A stretch of 15,660 bases of DNA from JBDSTZ01 sp039927975 (GTDB lineage: Bacteria; Pseudomonadota; Gammaproteobacteria; Burkholderiales; Burkholderiaceae_D), in assembly GCA_039927975.1 (NCBI GenBank), contig JBDSTZ010000325.1, positions 1 through 15,660 of the forward strand, written 5' to 3'. Position numbers and translations under genes: made by a program. How positions within the stretch are numbered: the first letter of the stretch is position 1; every line of letters starts with the position of its first letter. The notes under the pieces are model-generated. The model saw nothing but the letters and a program-made list of their open reading frames with translations. It had not been told where the DNA came from and made no database searches. This document shows positions 5,339 through 13,187 of the stretch, one piece after another.

Positions 5339-8300
5339 CTACAAGGGGGCGAAAATGGCTTGCAAATCGTCCTGGGTGATCTGCGGGCCGCGCGCGTCGG
5401 CGCCGTCGAGCACGGCGTCGGCCAGCCCGGCCTTCCTGCGCTGCATCTCCTGGATCTTCTCCTCCAGCGTGTCCCTGGCGATGAGCTTGTAGACGAACAC
5501 CGGCTTGTCCTGTCCAATGCGCCAGGCGCGGTCGGTGGCCTGGTCCTCCACCGCCGGATTCCACCACGGATCGTAATGGATCACGGTGTCGGCCGCCGTC
5601 AGGTTCAGGCCCACGCCGCCGGCCTTGAGGCTGATCAGGAAGACCGCCGCCGCGCCGCGCTGGAATGCCGCCACCTGCGCGCCGCGGTCCTTGGTCTCGC
5701 CCGTCAGCAGCGCGTAGTCGATCGATCGCGCGCGCAGCTCGTCCTCGATCAGCGCGAGCATGCTGGTGAACTGCGAAAACACCAGGATCTTGCGGCCCTC
5801 GTCGAGCAGCGCCTCGAGCATGCCGGTCAGCTCGGCCAGTTTGGCCGAGGGCGCGGCGCTCTTGCGCCCGCCCGCCATGCTCACCAGGCGCGGATCGCAG
5901 CACACCTGGCGCAGCTTGAGCAAAGCGTCGAGGATGACGATCTGGCTGCGCGCCACGCCCTTGCTGGCAATTGCCGCGCGCACTTTCTTGTCCATCGCCA
6001 CGCGCACCGTCTCGTACAGGTCGCGCTGCGCGCCGGCCAGCGTGACCTCGCGCTGGATCTCGGTCTTGGGTGGCAACTCCTTGGCCACCTGGTCCTTGGT
6101 GCGGCGCAGCAGGAAGGGCTTGATGCGGCGCGTCAGGAAAGCGTTGCGGTCGGCGTCGCCGTCGCGTTCGACCGGCTTGCGGAAGTCGCGGTTGAACTGT
6201 TTCTCGTCGCCCAATAGACCCGGCAGCAGGAAATGGCATTGCGACCACAGTTCGCCGAGGTGGTTCTGCAGCGGCGTGCCGGTCAGGCACAGGCGGTGGC
6301 GCGCGCGCAGCAAGGCCGCCGTCTGCGCCGCCTTGGCGCGGTGGTTCTTGATGTACTGCGACTCGTCGAGGATCAGCAAGTGGAAGTCGTGCGCCAACAG
6401 CGCCGCCTCGTCGCGCGGCAGCAGCGCGTAGGTGGTCAAGACCAGGTCGTGGGCGCCGATCTCGGCGAAACGCCCGGCGCGCTCGGCGCCGTGCAGCAGC
6501 AGCACGCGCAGGTCCGGGGCGAAGCGCGCCGCTTCCTGCTGCCAATTGTCCATCAGGCTGGTCGGCGCGACCACCAGCGCCGGCCGGTCCAGCCTGCCCG
6601 CTTCCTTTTCGAGCAGGATGTGCGCCAAGGTCTGGATGGTCTTGCCAAGGCCCATGTCGTCGGCCAGGATGCCGGCCAGGTCGTATTCGCGCAGGAACTG
6701 CATCCAGGACAGGCCGTCGCTTTGGTAGCCGCGCAAGCTCGCTTGCAGCCCGCGCGGCGCCGTCACCGCCTTCACGCCGTCGAAGCCGGCCAGACGCTGG
6801 CCGAATGCGCGCAGCGTTTCACCGCCCACCCAGCGCAAGCTGGCCGCCGCTTCCAGCTGGGCCAGGCGCGCCGCGTCCAGGCTGGGCAGGCGAATCGCGT
6901 TGCCGACGCGTTCGAGGAAATACAGCTCGCCCAGGGTGGTCAGGATCGGTTTGACGCGGCTCCACGGCAAACCGACACGAACGCCGCCGGGCAGCAGCGC
7001 GATCAGCAGTTCGTCGTCGGCATGCGCGGCGAGCGCCCGGGCGTCGAAGTCGCGTGGCGCGCTTTGGATCAGTTGCAGCAGGACCGGCAGCAGCGCCACG
7101 CGCCGGCCCTCGACCACGATGCCCAGCTCCAGCTCGAACCAGGCTTGGCCCTCGCCGCCCTGGTCGACGTCGGCGTACCAGTCGTCGATCTCGCGCAGGT
7201 CGAAGCGGAAGCCCGGCGCCAGCTCAAGCAGCCAGCCTTGCGCGCGCAGGGCCGGCAGGGTGTCGCGCGCGAAATCGCACCACGCCGGCGCGCCGGACAG
7301 CGCCAGCGCGCCACGCACGCGGGCAAGCGCGGGCGCGCCGCTGGGCCGGAAACCGCAGGCTTCCAGCGTGGCCACGGCGGCAGCCTCGGCGGACCGATCG
7401 CGCATGATCCGCTCGCTGCCGCCCGCCGTGGTCCGCATCACCGCATCGGCGCCGTCGAGGGCCACGCGGGCGCCGTCGTAGTCGATCGCGAGCACGGCGT
7501 AATCGTGCGAGTCCGGGTTGCCGCCGGCGGCGCCGCCACGCTCCAGGCTGCCCAGCAGAAGAAAAGGGACGGCGGGGATATCATCGCGCACCGTCATGCC
7601 GATACTGGGCGGCAGCGGCAGCAGGCGGTCCAGCCGCATGGCCTGCATCGCGGCGCCGAAGCTGGCCGCTTGGGCCCAATCGACGGCCGGGGCCTGCTTC
7701 ACCAGCGCCAGCAGGGCCTCCGCGGGCACGCCGCGCAACGCGGCCGGCAAGTCCAGTTCGCCAACCCGGCCGTCGTGCAGATACATCGGCGGATCGGTCG
7801 GCAAAATGGCGCCGGGCGCATCGCCCTCGAATTCCCACCCCAGGCGCGCCAGGCCGCCCTCAGCGCGCCACGCCAGTTCGGCGGCGCGGCGCGGTCCGCG
7901 CACCAGGGTCCGCATCGTGCCCTTGAAGTCCTTGCGCGAGGCGGCAAACAGCAGGATGCCCTCGTCGAGCAAGCGCGAGAGCAACTGCGCGCCGAGCGCG
8001 TCGCGCGGCCGCGCCAGCGTGCTGTGGCCGTCGCCGTCCGCGCGCATGGCGAGGAACATGCGGGCCAGTGCGGCTTCCCCCGGCCGCCTGTCGGCGGGAT
8101 CCATGATCATTTCATGGGCGTGGTTGATCGCGACGGCGTTGGTGTAGCCGCCGGCGGGACCCGGACGCGAGCGGCACACCGCCAGTTCGAGGCCGCCGTC
8201 GCGTTTGTCAGGCACGAACACGAAGACCAGCCGGGCGTCCGGCTTTTGCGCCACCCCGTCCGGCCCGGGCGCGGCCGTCAGCTGGGCGAGACGATCGAGC

Positions 8301-8632
8301 CAGACCGTGTTGGCGTACGCGAGCGGCGCGACGGAACCCGCCTTGCCTGCCTGACTTTCCCGGTAGGCCAGCAGCACGGCGGCGACGTGCTTGCAGTTGT
8401 AATCCATGGGACAGCTGCAATTGCCCTCGATCCTCACCCCGTTTTTTTCGCGCACGCGAATCGCCTGCCGGTAGACGTTGCGGCCACTGCCGCTGACCAC
8501 GCCCTCGATCTGCTTGTCATCGACGCGGCAGGCTTGCACCATTCCGCGACGAAAGTAGGCGCTGCCGCGCTCGTAAGAAGCGGGGCCGGTGTGGGCGCGA
8601 ATATCGTTTTCGTCGAAAAAAGGAATCAGCAT
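5339..8632 (-). CDS. SWIM zinc-finger SNF2-family helicase/ATPase
   Basis: A 1097-residue protein. The N-terminus carries a SWIM zinc finger of form C-x-C-x5-C-x-H (C72, C74, C80, H82). A long middle region (about 90-620) shows no motif I recognise. The SNF2 ATPase core follows: Walker A G-L-G-K-T at 661-665, the DEAH-box equivalent D-E-S-Q at 756-759, motif III L-T-G-T-P-L-Q-N at 783-790, then the C-terminal lobe with V-F-S-Q-F-T, G-G-V-G-L-N (1005-1010) and arginine-finger motif Q-A-T-D-R-A-W-R-I-G-Q (1031-1041). The family uses ATP to move along double-stranded DNA and remodel protein-DNA complexes; in bacteria its members resemble RapA and HepA relatives. The exact target is unknown. The length fits bacterial SWIM-SNF2 proteins. 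The DUF2945 gene lies 182 bp upstream on the same strand. The start lacks a strong Shine-Dalgarno. Confidence 0.93.
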   Translation of the reverse strand: MLIPFFDENDIRAHTGPASYERGSAYFRRGMVQACRVDDKQIEGVVSGSGRNVYRQAIRVREKNGVRIEGNCSCPMDYNCKHVAAVLLAYRESQAGKAGSVAPLAYANTVWLDRLAQLTAAPGPDGVAQKPDARLVFVFVPDKRDGGLELAVCRSRPGPAGGYTNAVAINHAHEMIMDPADRRPGEAALARMFLAMRADGDGHSTLARPRDALGAQLLSRLLDEGILLFAASRKDFKGTMRTLVRGPRRAAELAWRAEGGLARLGWEFEGDAPGAILPTDPPMYLHDGRVGELDLPAALRGVPAEALLALVKQAPAVDWAQAASFGAAMQAMRLDRLLPLPPSIGMTVRDDIPAVPFLLLGSLERGGAAGGNPDSHDYAVLAIDYDGARVALDGADAVMRTTAGGSERIMRDRSAEAAAVATLEACGFRPSGAPALARVRGALALSGAPAWCDFARDTLPALRAQGWLLELAPGFRFDLREIDDWYADVDQGGEGQAWFELELGIVVEGRRVALLPVLLQLIQSAPRDFDARALAAHADDELLIALLPGGVRVGLPWSRVKPILTTLGELYFLERVGNAIRLPSLDAARLAQLEAAASLRWVGGETLRAFGQRLAGFDGVKAVTAPRGLQASLRGYQSDGLSWMQFLREYDLAGILADDMGLGKTIQTLAHILLEKEAGRLDRPALVVAPTSLMDNWQQEAARFAPDLRVLLLHGAERAGRFAEIGAHDLVLTTYALLPRDEAALLAHDFHLLILDESQYIKNHRAKAAQTAALLRARHRLCLTGTPLQNHLGELWSQCHFLLPGLLGDEKQFNRDFRKPVERDGDADRNAFLTRRIKPFLLRRTKDQVAKELPPKTEIQREVTLAGAQRDLYETVRVAMDKKVRAAIASKGVARSQIVILDALLKLRQVCCDPRLVSMAGGRKSAAPSAKLAELTGMLEALLDEGRKILVFSQFTSMLALIEDELRARSIDYALLTGETKDRGAQVAAFQRGAAAVFLISLKAGGVGLNLTAADTVIHYDPWWNPAVEDQATDRAWRIGQDKPVFVYKLIARDTLEEKIQEMQRRKAGLADAVLDGADARGPQITQDDLQAIFAPL

Positions 8633-8814
8633 GGGATGATCGATTGGCGGGTACGCAAGATGGATTCGGAAACACGGCGCGCGTCGCGACAGGGAGTGTT
8701 GCGTGTCTCGCCACCTTGCGCATACGACGACGCGAGCAAGTCGCGGCGGCCCAGGTCTCGGCGGCGGTCAGCCGAGATTTTACACCTGCCCACACATCGC
8801 AACCCGCATGCCGG

Positions 8815-9024
8815 CTAGACCTTGCTCAGCGCGGTCGCCTTGTGGGCAGCTTCGGCGCCGGTCTTGTCGCTGACGACGAGAAACTCCGGATGCTCGGGCG
8901 AGGCCGCGACGTGATGCCCCTTGATGGCCGTCGACGCGGTCAGCTTTTTCTTGATCGTGCCTTGCACTGTGCCCTGCGGCGAATGCCATTGCACTTTGTC
9001 GCCCACTTTCAATGGGGCCGCCAT
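8815..9024 (-). CDS. DUF2945 / HVA-Tudor-type small protein
   Basis: A 69-residue protein starting M-A-A-P-L-K-V-G-D-K-V-Q-W. The start is set by a perfect AAGGAGG (complement of 9029-9035) four bases before the ATG; the frame is open upstream, but that extension is not needed. The sequence K-V-G-D-K-V-x-W-x-S-P-Q-G-T-V-x-G-T-I, then K-K-K-L-T and a final H-K-A-T-A-L-S-K-V, matches the DUF2945 'hypervirulence-associated Tudor' family: small beta-barrels of unproven function found widely in bacteria and fungi. Tudor-like barrels usually bind peptides or nucleic acids, but no ligand can be inferred. It reads toward the helicase gene, 182 bp away, and is divergent from uvsE. Confidence 0.8.
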   Translation of the reverse strand: MAAPLKVGDKVQWHSPQGTVQGTIKKKLTASTAIKGHHVAASPEHPEFLVVSDKTGAEAAHKATALSKV

Positions 9025-9238
9025 GATGCCTCCTTGGTGTTCTGCGACTGGCAACGCGGGCCGGATATCGTGGCCAGTTGCCCGGCGCGAGGTGAAATTC
9101 GCTGCTCGAGACACCGCCATTTAATCATCAAGCGCTACCTCATGCAGCACCTTAGGGCCGGGCAATCCCCCCTTGAAAGCCGCCACGCAAGCTGGCGCCA
9201 TCCACCGCCCATTGCTGCCAGACTGCGACAACTTGAGT

Positions 9239-9272
9239 GCGCGCTTGTCGCCGGCGCGACGGCGAAGCGCGC
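9239..9272 (+). promoter_or_regulatory. Strong hairpin in the uvsE leader
   Basis: GCGCGCTT (9239-9246) pairs with AAGCGCGC (9265-9272), and CGCC (9249-9252) with GGCG (9261-9264). This gives a 12-bp, mostly G-C stem with a 2-nt bulge and an 8-nt loop. It ends six bases before the uvsE Shine-Dalgarno AAGGA (9279-9283). With no T-run after it, it is not an intrinsic terminator. It could be a stable leader structure that affects translation or mRNA life. Confidence 0.5.
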
Positions 9273-9291
9273 CAGGACAAGGATCACGACC

Positions 9292-10203
9292 ATGCCTCCC
9301 CATCTCGGACTCGTCTGCATCACCCAGTCCAGCGAGGTGCGCTACCGGACGGTGACGCGCAAGCGGCTGCTGGAACTGCCGCCCGAAGGCCAGCGCAAGC
9401 TGCTCGGCGAGATTTTCCGCGCCAACATCGACACCTTGGCGCGCGCCTTGCGCTACTGCGAGCGCGAAGGCATTTTCCTGTACCGCATCCTGTCGTCGAT
9501 CTTTCCGTTCGCCGACGAGGAGGTCGGACGCGACGTGTTGCGGCCGCTGGCCGGCGAGCTGGCCGCCATCGGCCGGCGCGCGATCGCCAGTGACATTCGC
9601 CTGGTCATGCATCCCGACCAGTTCGTCGTGCTCAGCTCCGATTCGGCCGGCGTGGTGAACAACAGCGTCAAGATTCTCCAGATGCATGCCGACATCATGG
9701 ACTTGTTGGAACAGCCGCGTTCACCGCGCGCGCTGCTTGAAATCCATGGCGGCAAGGCCGGCCGCGCCGACGCGCTGGTCGAACGCATTGCCGCGCTGCC
9801 GGACGCCATCCGCCTGCGCATCGGGCTCGAGAACGACGAGTACGCCTACAGCGCCGCCGAGATCCACGCGGTCTGCCTGCGCAGCGGCGTGCCGATGGTG
9901 TTCGACGCCCACCATCACATTGTCCATGAACGCCTGGCCAGCTACGACGACCCGAGCGTGGCGGAGATGCTGGCGAAGGCGCGCGCCACCTGGGCCGAGC
10001 CGGCGCAGCAGCTGGTGCATATCTCGAACGGGCGCAGCGCCTTCAACGACCGCCAGCACGCCGACCTGATCGAGGTCATGCCGGCCTGCTACATCCATGC
10101 GCCCTATATCGAGATCGAAGCGAAGGCCAAGGAGGAGGCGATTCGCCAGTTGCGCGGGTGGCAGGAACGTATCGCCGGCGCGCGACTGGAACTCGACCGA
10201 TAG
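9292..10203 (+). CDS. uvsE: UV damage endonuclease UvsE (UVDE family)
   Basis: A 303-residue TIM-barrel nuclease. UVDE enzymes nick DNA immediately 5' of UV photoproducts and some other lesions, starting an excision repair pathway independent of UvrABC. Family signatures are in order: L-G-L-V-C-I at residues 5-10, F-L-Y-R-I-L-S-S at about 62-69, M-H-P-D-Q-F at 106-111, E-I-H-G-G at 150-154, G-L-E-N-D-E at 178-183, F-D-A-H-H-H at 204-209, L-V-H-I-S at 241-245, and C-Y-I-H-A-P at 266-271. The histidines, E180 and D205 match the metal-binding residues known from Thermus UVDE by position in the motifs. The length is typical. AAGGA at 9279-9283 precedes the ATG at a normal distance. The gene is divergent from the DUF2945 gene, with a hairpin in its leader. 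Confidence 0.94.
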   Translation: MPPHLGLVCITQSSEVRYRTVTRKRLLELPPEGQRKLLGEIFRANIDTLARALRYCEREGIFLYRILSSIFPFADEEVGRDVLRPLAGELAAIGRRAIASDIRLVMHPDQFVVLSSDSAGVVNNSVKILQMHADIMDLLEQPRSPRALLEIHGGKAGRADALVERIAALPDAIRLRIGLENDEYAYSAAEIHAVCLRSGVPMVFDAHHHIVHERLASYDDPSVAEMLAKARATWAEPAQQLVHISNGRSAFNDRQHADLIEVMPACYIHAPYIEIEAKAKEEAIRQLRGWQERIAGARLELDR

Positions 10204-10328
10204 CGTGGTGTTTTTTGATTGGTCGCAGTGCACGTCAGCGAACAACAGTTTTCCATTTAAACCGCACCAGTCCCCGACTCCGTCGGATGTATGCTCGTTT
10301 ACCGCATGACGATAAGCGATATACACTA

Positions 10329-10610
10329 ATGGCAATCCGTTCTTTCAGATGCAAGCAGACGAAAAAACTGTTTGAAGGAAAGGCAATTGCAAAGTTCGCT
10401 CACTTTCATTCGATCGCCGAGCGTAAGCTCCAGTTGCTGGACAGTGCGGCAAGTTTGGAATTCTTGCGCTCGCCCCCAGGCAATCGTCTTGAGTTACTCA
10501 GTGGCGATCGAAAAGGACAGTACAGCATCAGAATTAACGATCAATTCAGAATCTGTTTTGTGTGGACCGACAAGGGTCCACACGATGTCGAAATCGTTGA
10601 CTATCATTAA
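10329..10610 (+). CDS. higB: HigB-type toxin (RelE/ParE superfamily mRNA interferase)
   Basis: A 93-residue protein of the 'plasmid maintenance system killer' family. Its C-terminal half is nearly the family consensus: R-K-L-x-x-L-D-S-A, then P-P-G-N-R-L-E-L-L-S-G-D-R-K-G-Q-Y-S-I-R-I-N-D-Q-F-R-I-C-F-x-W and a final V-E-I-V-D-Y-H. HigB toxins cut mRNA on the ribosome and are neutralised by HigA. The start at 10329 (M-A-I-R-S-F) matches the family's opening; a longer frame upstream is ignored. Toxin before antitoxin is the normal hig order. No good Shine-Dalgarno is visible, which would keep toxin levels low. The reading is lower in GC than the flanking genes, which fits horizontal spread of such modules. 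Confidence 0.92.
   Translation: MAIRSFRCKQTKKLFEGKAIAKFAHFHSIAERKLQLLDSAASLEFLRSPPGNRLELLSGDRKGQYSIRINDQFRICFVWTDKGPHDVEIVDYH
10560..10583 (+). repeat. 9-bp perfect hairpin in the 3' end of higB
   Basis: GTGTGGACC (10560-10568) and GGTCCACAC (10575-10583) are exact reverse complements with a 6-nt loop. The hairpin lies inside codons 78-85 of higB and 46 bp ahead of higA. No T-run follows. It may slow or protect the toxin mRNA, or be a by-product of the conserved W-T-D-K-G-P-H-D-V protein sequence. Confidence 0.45.
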
Positions 10611-10628
10611 ACGCTTAAGGAACCCGCC

Positions 10629-10937
10629 ATGGCCAAGAATGGAATGCGGCCCATCCATCCGGGAGAGATCCTGCGTGAAGAGTTCTTGATTCCCCTTGGG
10701 ATGACGTCGCATGCGCTGTCAAAAGCGCTCCGCGTGGCGCCGTCGCGCATGGGCGACATCGTCAAAGAAAAGCGTGGTATCACCGCCGATACCGCGCTCC
10801 GGCTGTCCCGTTATTTTGGCGGCGACCCGCAATCCTGGCTGAATTTGCAACAGGCGTTTGATCTCAAGGTTGCCGAGCGAGCAGCGATGCGAAGGATCAT
10901 CGCGGAGATACAACCGCGACCGGCACAACAAGGATAA
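10629..10937 (+). CDS. higA: HigA-type antitoxin (XRE-like helix-turn-helix)
   Basis: A 102-residue DNA-binding antitoxin. The family opening M-R-P-I-H-P-G-E-I-L is at residues 6-15; translation may start at M1 or M6, and TAAGGA at 10616-10621 serves both. The helix-turn-helix spans about 25-50 (M-T-S-H-A-L-S-K-A-L-R-V-A-P-S-R-M-G-D-I-V), followed by R-G-I-T-A-D-T-A-L-R-L-S-R-Y-F-G-G-D-P-Q-S-W-L-N-L-Q, near-identical to the consensus. HigA binds HigB and represses the operon, and may bind other promoters. It starts 18 bp after higB and reads in the same direction. Confidence 0.92.
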   Translation: MAKNGMRPIHPGEILREEFLIPLGMTSHALSKALRVAPSRMGDIVKEKRGITADTALRLSRYFGGDPQSWLNLQQAFDLKVAERAAMRRIIAEIQPRPAQQG

Positions 10938-11009
10938 CGGGGACGCGCTGGCGGCGTGACCCCTGCCCAATCCGGCCCACGTTTTCGGCGCCAAGGTCAA
11001 CCAGCTCCT

Positions 11010-12551
11010 TCACTCCACATGCTGCGGAAACACTGAAAAATCCGGCAGCTTGAATTCCTTCAGTTCTGCCTCATCCCCAATGCGGGCGACCGATGCCGCC
11101 GATCCATCGTAGCGCGGCCAGGCCGGCAAGCTTTTTCCGAGCGGACTGCCGCTGCGTGCGAAATTGATCCAGGTCGTCGCCAGCCGCGCCGCCAATTGCC
11201 GATCCGATGCGCTCCATGGCCGCGTATCCCTGTCCAGATTATCGAACACGTAGGCTATCTCGGCGCCATGGCCGGCGCCGCAACCATACCCGCAAGGCGT
11301 CAACGGCGCCGCCGGCCTATGCGCAAAGAAGTAGGCATACGCCGGCGAGCGCCCGTACTTCGTTTGCAGCGCCGCCCAGTGCACCATGCGCCAGCCCCAC
11401 CAGTCATTGGTCAGTTGCAGGATGGAGGCGCGCGCGCCAGCGTCGGTGACGCCCGGATAGGCGGCCAGCAAGGCGGCCGACGGCGTATGGCCGAGCATCA
11501 ACTTGTCCACGTGCTCGCGGTGTTTGGCTGCCGTGAACTCGCCCGTGCCGAGGATTTCCGGCGCCAGGTCCTTGCCTTCCTCGGCGTTCCAGCCGACCAG
11601 CAGGGGCACATCGTTTTGCCGGTGATGCCGATAGGTGGTGCCGAGGTCTTCGCGCAGCAGATGGCCCTCGACGATGGTGCGCGGCGTCCAGGCTCGCTTG
11701 TGCAGGGCGTCAACACTCATGGCGCGCAAGTCGGCAAGATTGCGCGCGCCCAGCGCCGTGGCGAACTCGCGCCCCTCCGATTCGGCCGTTTGACGATCGA
11801 ACTGCTGCGTCTCGTCGCCATTGATCGGTACCGAGTAGTTGCCGCTCTCGGCGATGGCGCGCTGAAACAGGCCTTTCGCCAGCGGCGACGCGACCAGCAC
11901 ACCGACCGACGAGCCGCCGGCGGACTCGCCGGCGATCGCCACGCGGGCGGGATCGCCGCCGAAAGCGGCAATGTTGTTCCGCACCCAGCGCAACGCCGCG
12001 ATCTGGTCGAGGATACCCTGGTTGCCGGAGGCGTGGTCGGACGACTGCGCCGTCAATTCTGGATGGGCGAAGAAGCCGAAGATGCCGAGGCGATAGTTCA
12101 CAGATACGACCACCGCCCCGCGCCTGGCCAGGTTGGCGCCGTGGAACCCGTCCGACGCGGCGGTGCCGCCGTAATAGCCGCCGCCGTGAATCCAGACGAT
12201 GACCGGCAGTTTCTTCGCTGACTGCGGCGCCCACACATTGAGGTAAAGGCAGTCTTCGCTTTTGGGATGCGTGACCCACACCGCCGTCTGCGCGCACGCG
12301 GCAGAAAAGCTGCGCGCCTCGCGCACGCCTTGCCACGGCACCACGGCTTGCGGCGCCCGCCAGCGCAAGTCTCCCACCGGCGGCGCGGCGAAAGGAATGC
12401 CGAGATAGGTGTTCAGCGCGCCGGCATGTTCGCCGACAATGACGCCGCCCTGGACTTTCACCGGGTCGCTCCTGGTGGCCGCATGAGCGCCAGCGCTGCC
12501 AAGCGCCGCCAGACAGAACGCGACCGGGCCGATCGCACGAAAAGCCATCAT
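11010..12551 (-). CDS. Secreted type-B carboxylesterase/lipase
   Basis: A 513-residue alpha/beta-hydrolase of the carboxylesterase type-B (COesterase) family. Residues 1-24 are a signal peptide ending A-H-A. The oxyanion-hole motif H-G-G-G is at 122-125. The nucleophile elbow G-E-S-A-G-G places S210 as catalytic serine, E325 (W-N-A-E-E-G) is the likely acid, and H428 (G-A-G-H-G-A-E) completes the triad. Family signatures Y-L-G-I-P-F-A, E-D-C-L-Y-L-N-V and Y-R-L-G-I-F-G-F are all present. It hydrolyses carboxylic esters; the substrate cannot be told. The start is set by AAGGAG about eight bases ahead of tandem ATGs at 12551 and 12548; the frame is open further upstream, but that region is basic and lacks a signal peptide. 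It is divergent from the MarR gene and may be controlled by it. Confidence 0.92.
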   Translation of the reverse strand: MMAFRAIGPVAFCLAALGSAGAHAATRSDPVKVQGGVIVGEHAGALNTYLGIPFAAPPVGDLRWRAPQAVVPWQGVREARSFSAACAQTAVWVTHPKSEDCLYLNVWAPQSAKKLPVIVWIHGGGYYGGTAASDGFHGANLARRGAVVVSVNYRLGIFGFFAHPELTAQSSDHASGNQGILDQIAALRWVRNNIAAFGGDPARVAIAGESAGGSSVGVLVASPLAKGLFQRAIAESGNYSVPINGDETQQFDRQTAESEGREFATALGARNLADLRAMSVDALHKRAWTPRTIVEGHLLREDLGTTYRHHRQNDVPLLVGWNAEEGKDLAPEILGTGEFTAAKHREHVDKLMLGHTPSAALLAAYPGVTDAGARASILQLTNDWWGWRMVHWAALQTKYGRSPAYAYFFAHRPAAPLTPCGYGCGAGHGAEIAYVFDNLDRDTRPWSASDRQLAARLATTWINFARSGSPLGKSLPAWPRYDGSAASVARIGDEAELKEFKLPDFSVFPQHVE

Positions 12552-12645
12552 CAGAATATCTCCTTGTCGTCGTTGGGCGAGGCGGAAGGAGCGACCTGCT
12601 CGTCGCCTCGCCTGCAAGCTGGGAATCCTACCTGCTTTCCTCTTT

Positions 12646-12741
12646 GGCAATAGTATGAAATTGCGCACTACCCTTACCAATATTGCCCAGCGGCGCCACC
12701 TCGGCCCGTTTCCAAACAAGCAGGCCCGGCCGTGGTATGAT
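12646..12741 (+). promoter_or_regulatory. Divergent control region between esterase and MarR genes
   Basis: An extended -10 (TGGTATGAT, 12733-12741) stands about 33 bp before the MarR start; no clear -35 is seen. Upstream are GGCAATA (12646-12652) and its reverse complement TATTGCC (12681-12687), the latter overlapping the palindrome CAATATTG (12678-12685). MarR proteins bind palindromes of about this size in divergent regions, so this is the best operator candidate. The 222-bp region has no gene. Confidence 0.35.
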
Positions 12742-12773
12742 TTTTAGAAATTACATCACAACATGATATAAAT

Positions 12774-13187
12774 ATGCCCTCTTCCGATTTAAGCAAAGCC
12801 GACTTCGCTGCCCTCTCCGAATTCCGATACCAGATCCGCCGCTTCGAACGTTTTTCCGAAGACGCCGCGCAAGCCGAGGGCATCACGCCCTTGCAATACC
12901 TGCTGCTGCTGCACATCAAGGGCAGCCGCGAGCGCGACTGGGCCTCGGTGGGCGAGCTGGCCGAGCGCCTGCAAGCGCAGCCGCATGGCGTGGTCGCCCT
13001 GCTGACGCGCTGCGAAGCGGCCGGCCTGGTCGCGCGCAAGCAAAGCGTGCTCGACCGGCGCCGCGTCGAAGTGCATCTGCTGCCGGCTGGCGAAACCGTG
13101 CTGGCGCGTCTGGCTGCGATGCACCGCGCCGAACTGCAATCGCTGCGCGGCGTGTTCACCGTGCCCGACCTGGCGGCCAAGCCATGA
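12774..13187 (+). CDS. MarR-family transcriptional regulator
   Basis: A 137-residue winged-helix protein. An N-terminal helical dimerisation part (E-F-R-Y-Q-I-R-R-F-x-R-F-S-E) is followed by G-I-T-P-L-Q-Y-L-L-L-L-H-I (37-48). The winged helix-turn-helix spans about 58-105, with S-V-G-E-L-A-E-R-L, the recognition helix V-V-A-L-L-T-R-C-E-A-A-G-L-V and the wing D-R-R-R-V-E-V-H-L-L. The family usually represses its own operon and responds to small anions or phenolic compounds. No Shine-Dalgarno precedes the ATG. The stop overlaps the ClC start in ATGA, so both are made from one message, and the regulator probably senses something linked to the ion or stress that the ClC handles. Confidence 0.9.
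   Translation: MPSSDLSKADFAALSEFRYQIRRFERFSEDAAQAEGITPLQYLLLLHIKGSRERDWASVGELAERLQAQPHGVVALLTRCEAAGLVARKQSVLDRRRVEVHLLPAGETVLARLAAMHRAELQSLRGVFTVPDLAAKP

Noticed and set aside
6233..8818. An 861-codon open frame on the plus strand opposite the SNF2 helicase
   Set aside because: It is antisense to a gene with complete helicase motifs, is rich in R, A, G, Q and H in the manner of GC-rich shadow frames, and shows no domain.
9025..9120. 32-residue N-terminal extension of the DUF2945 protein
   Set aside because: The ATG at 9024 follows a perfect AAGGAGG, and family members start with this short M-x-x-x-x-K-V-G-D form.
10298..10325. TTTACC and TATACA as a -35/-10 pair for higBA
   Set aside because: A start site seven bases after TATACA would fall inside the higB start codon region, so the match is probably chance or would need a different start.
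10938..11009. GGGG/CCCC-flanked imperfect repeat between the convergent higA and esterase ends
   Set aside because: The stem is interrupted and lacks a T-run on either strand; too weak to call a terminator.
12552..12719. 56-residue N-terminal extension of the carboxylesterase
   Set aside because: The extension would bury the signal peptide inside the protein, while AAGGAG precedes the tandem ATGs at 12551/12548.
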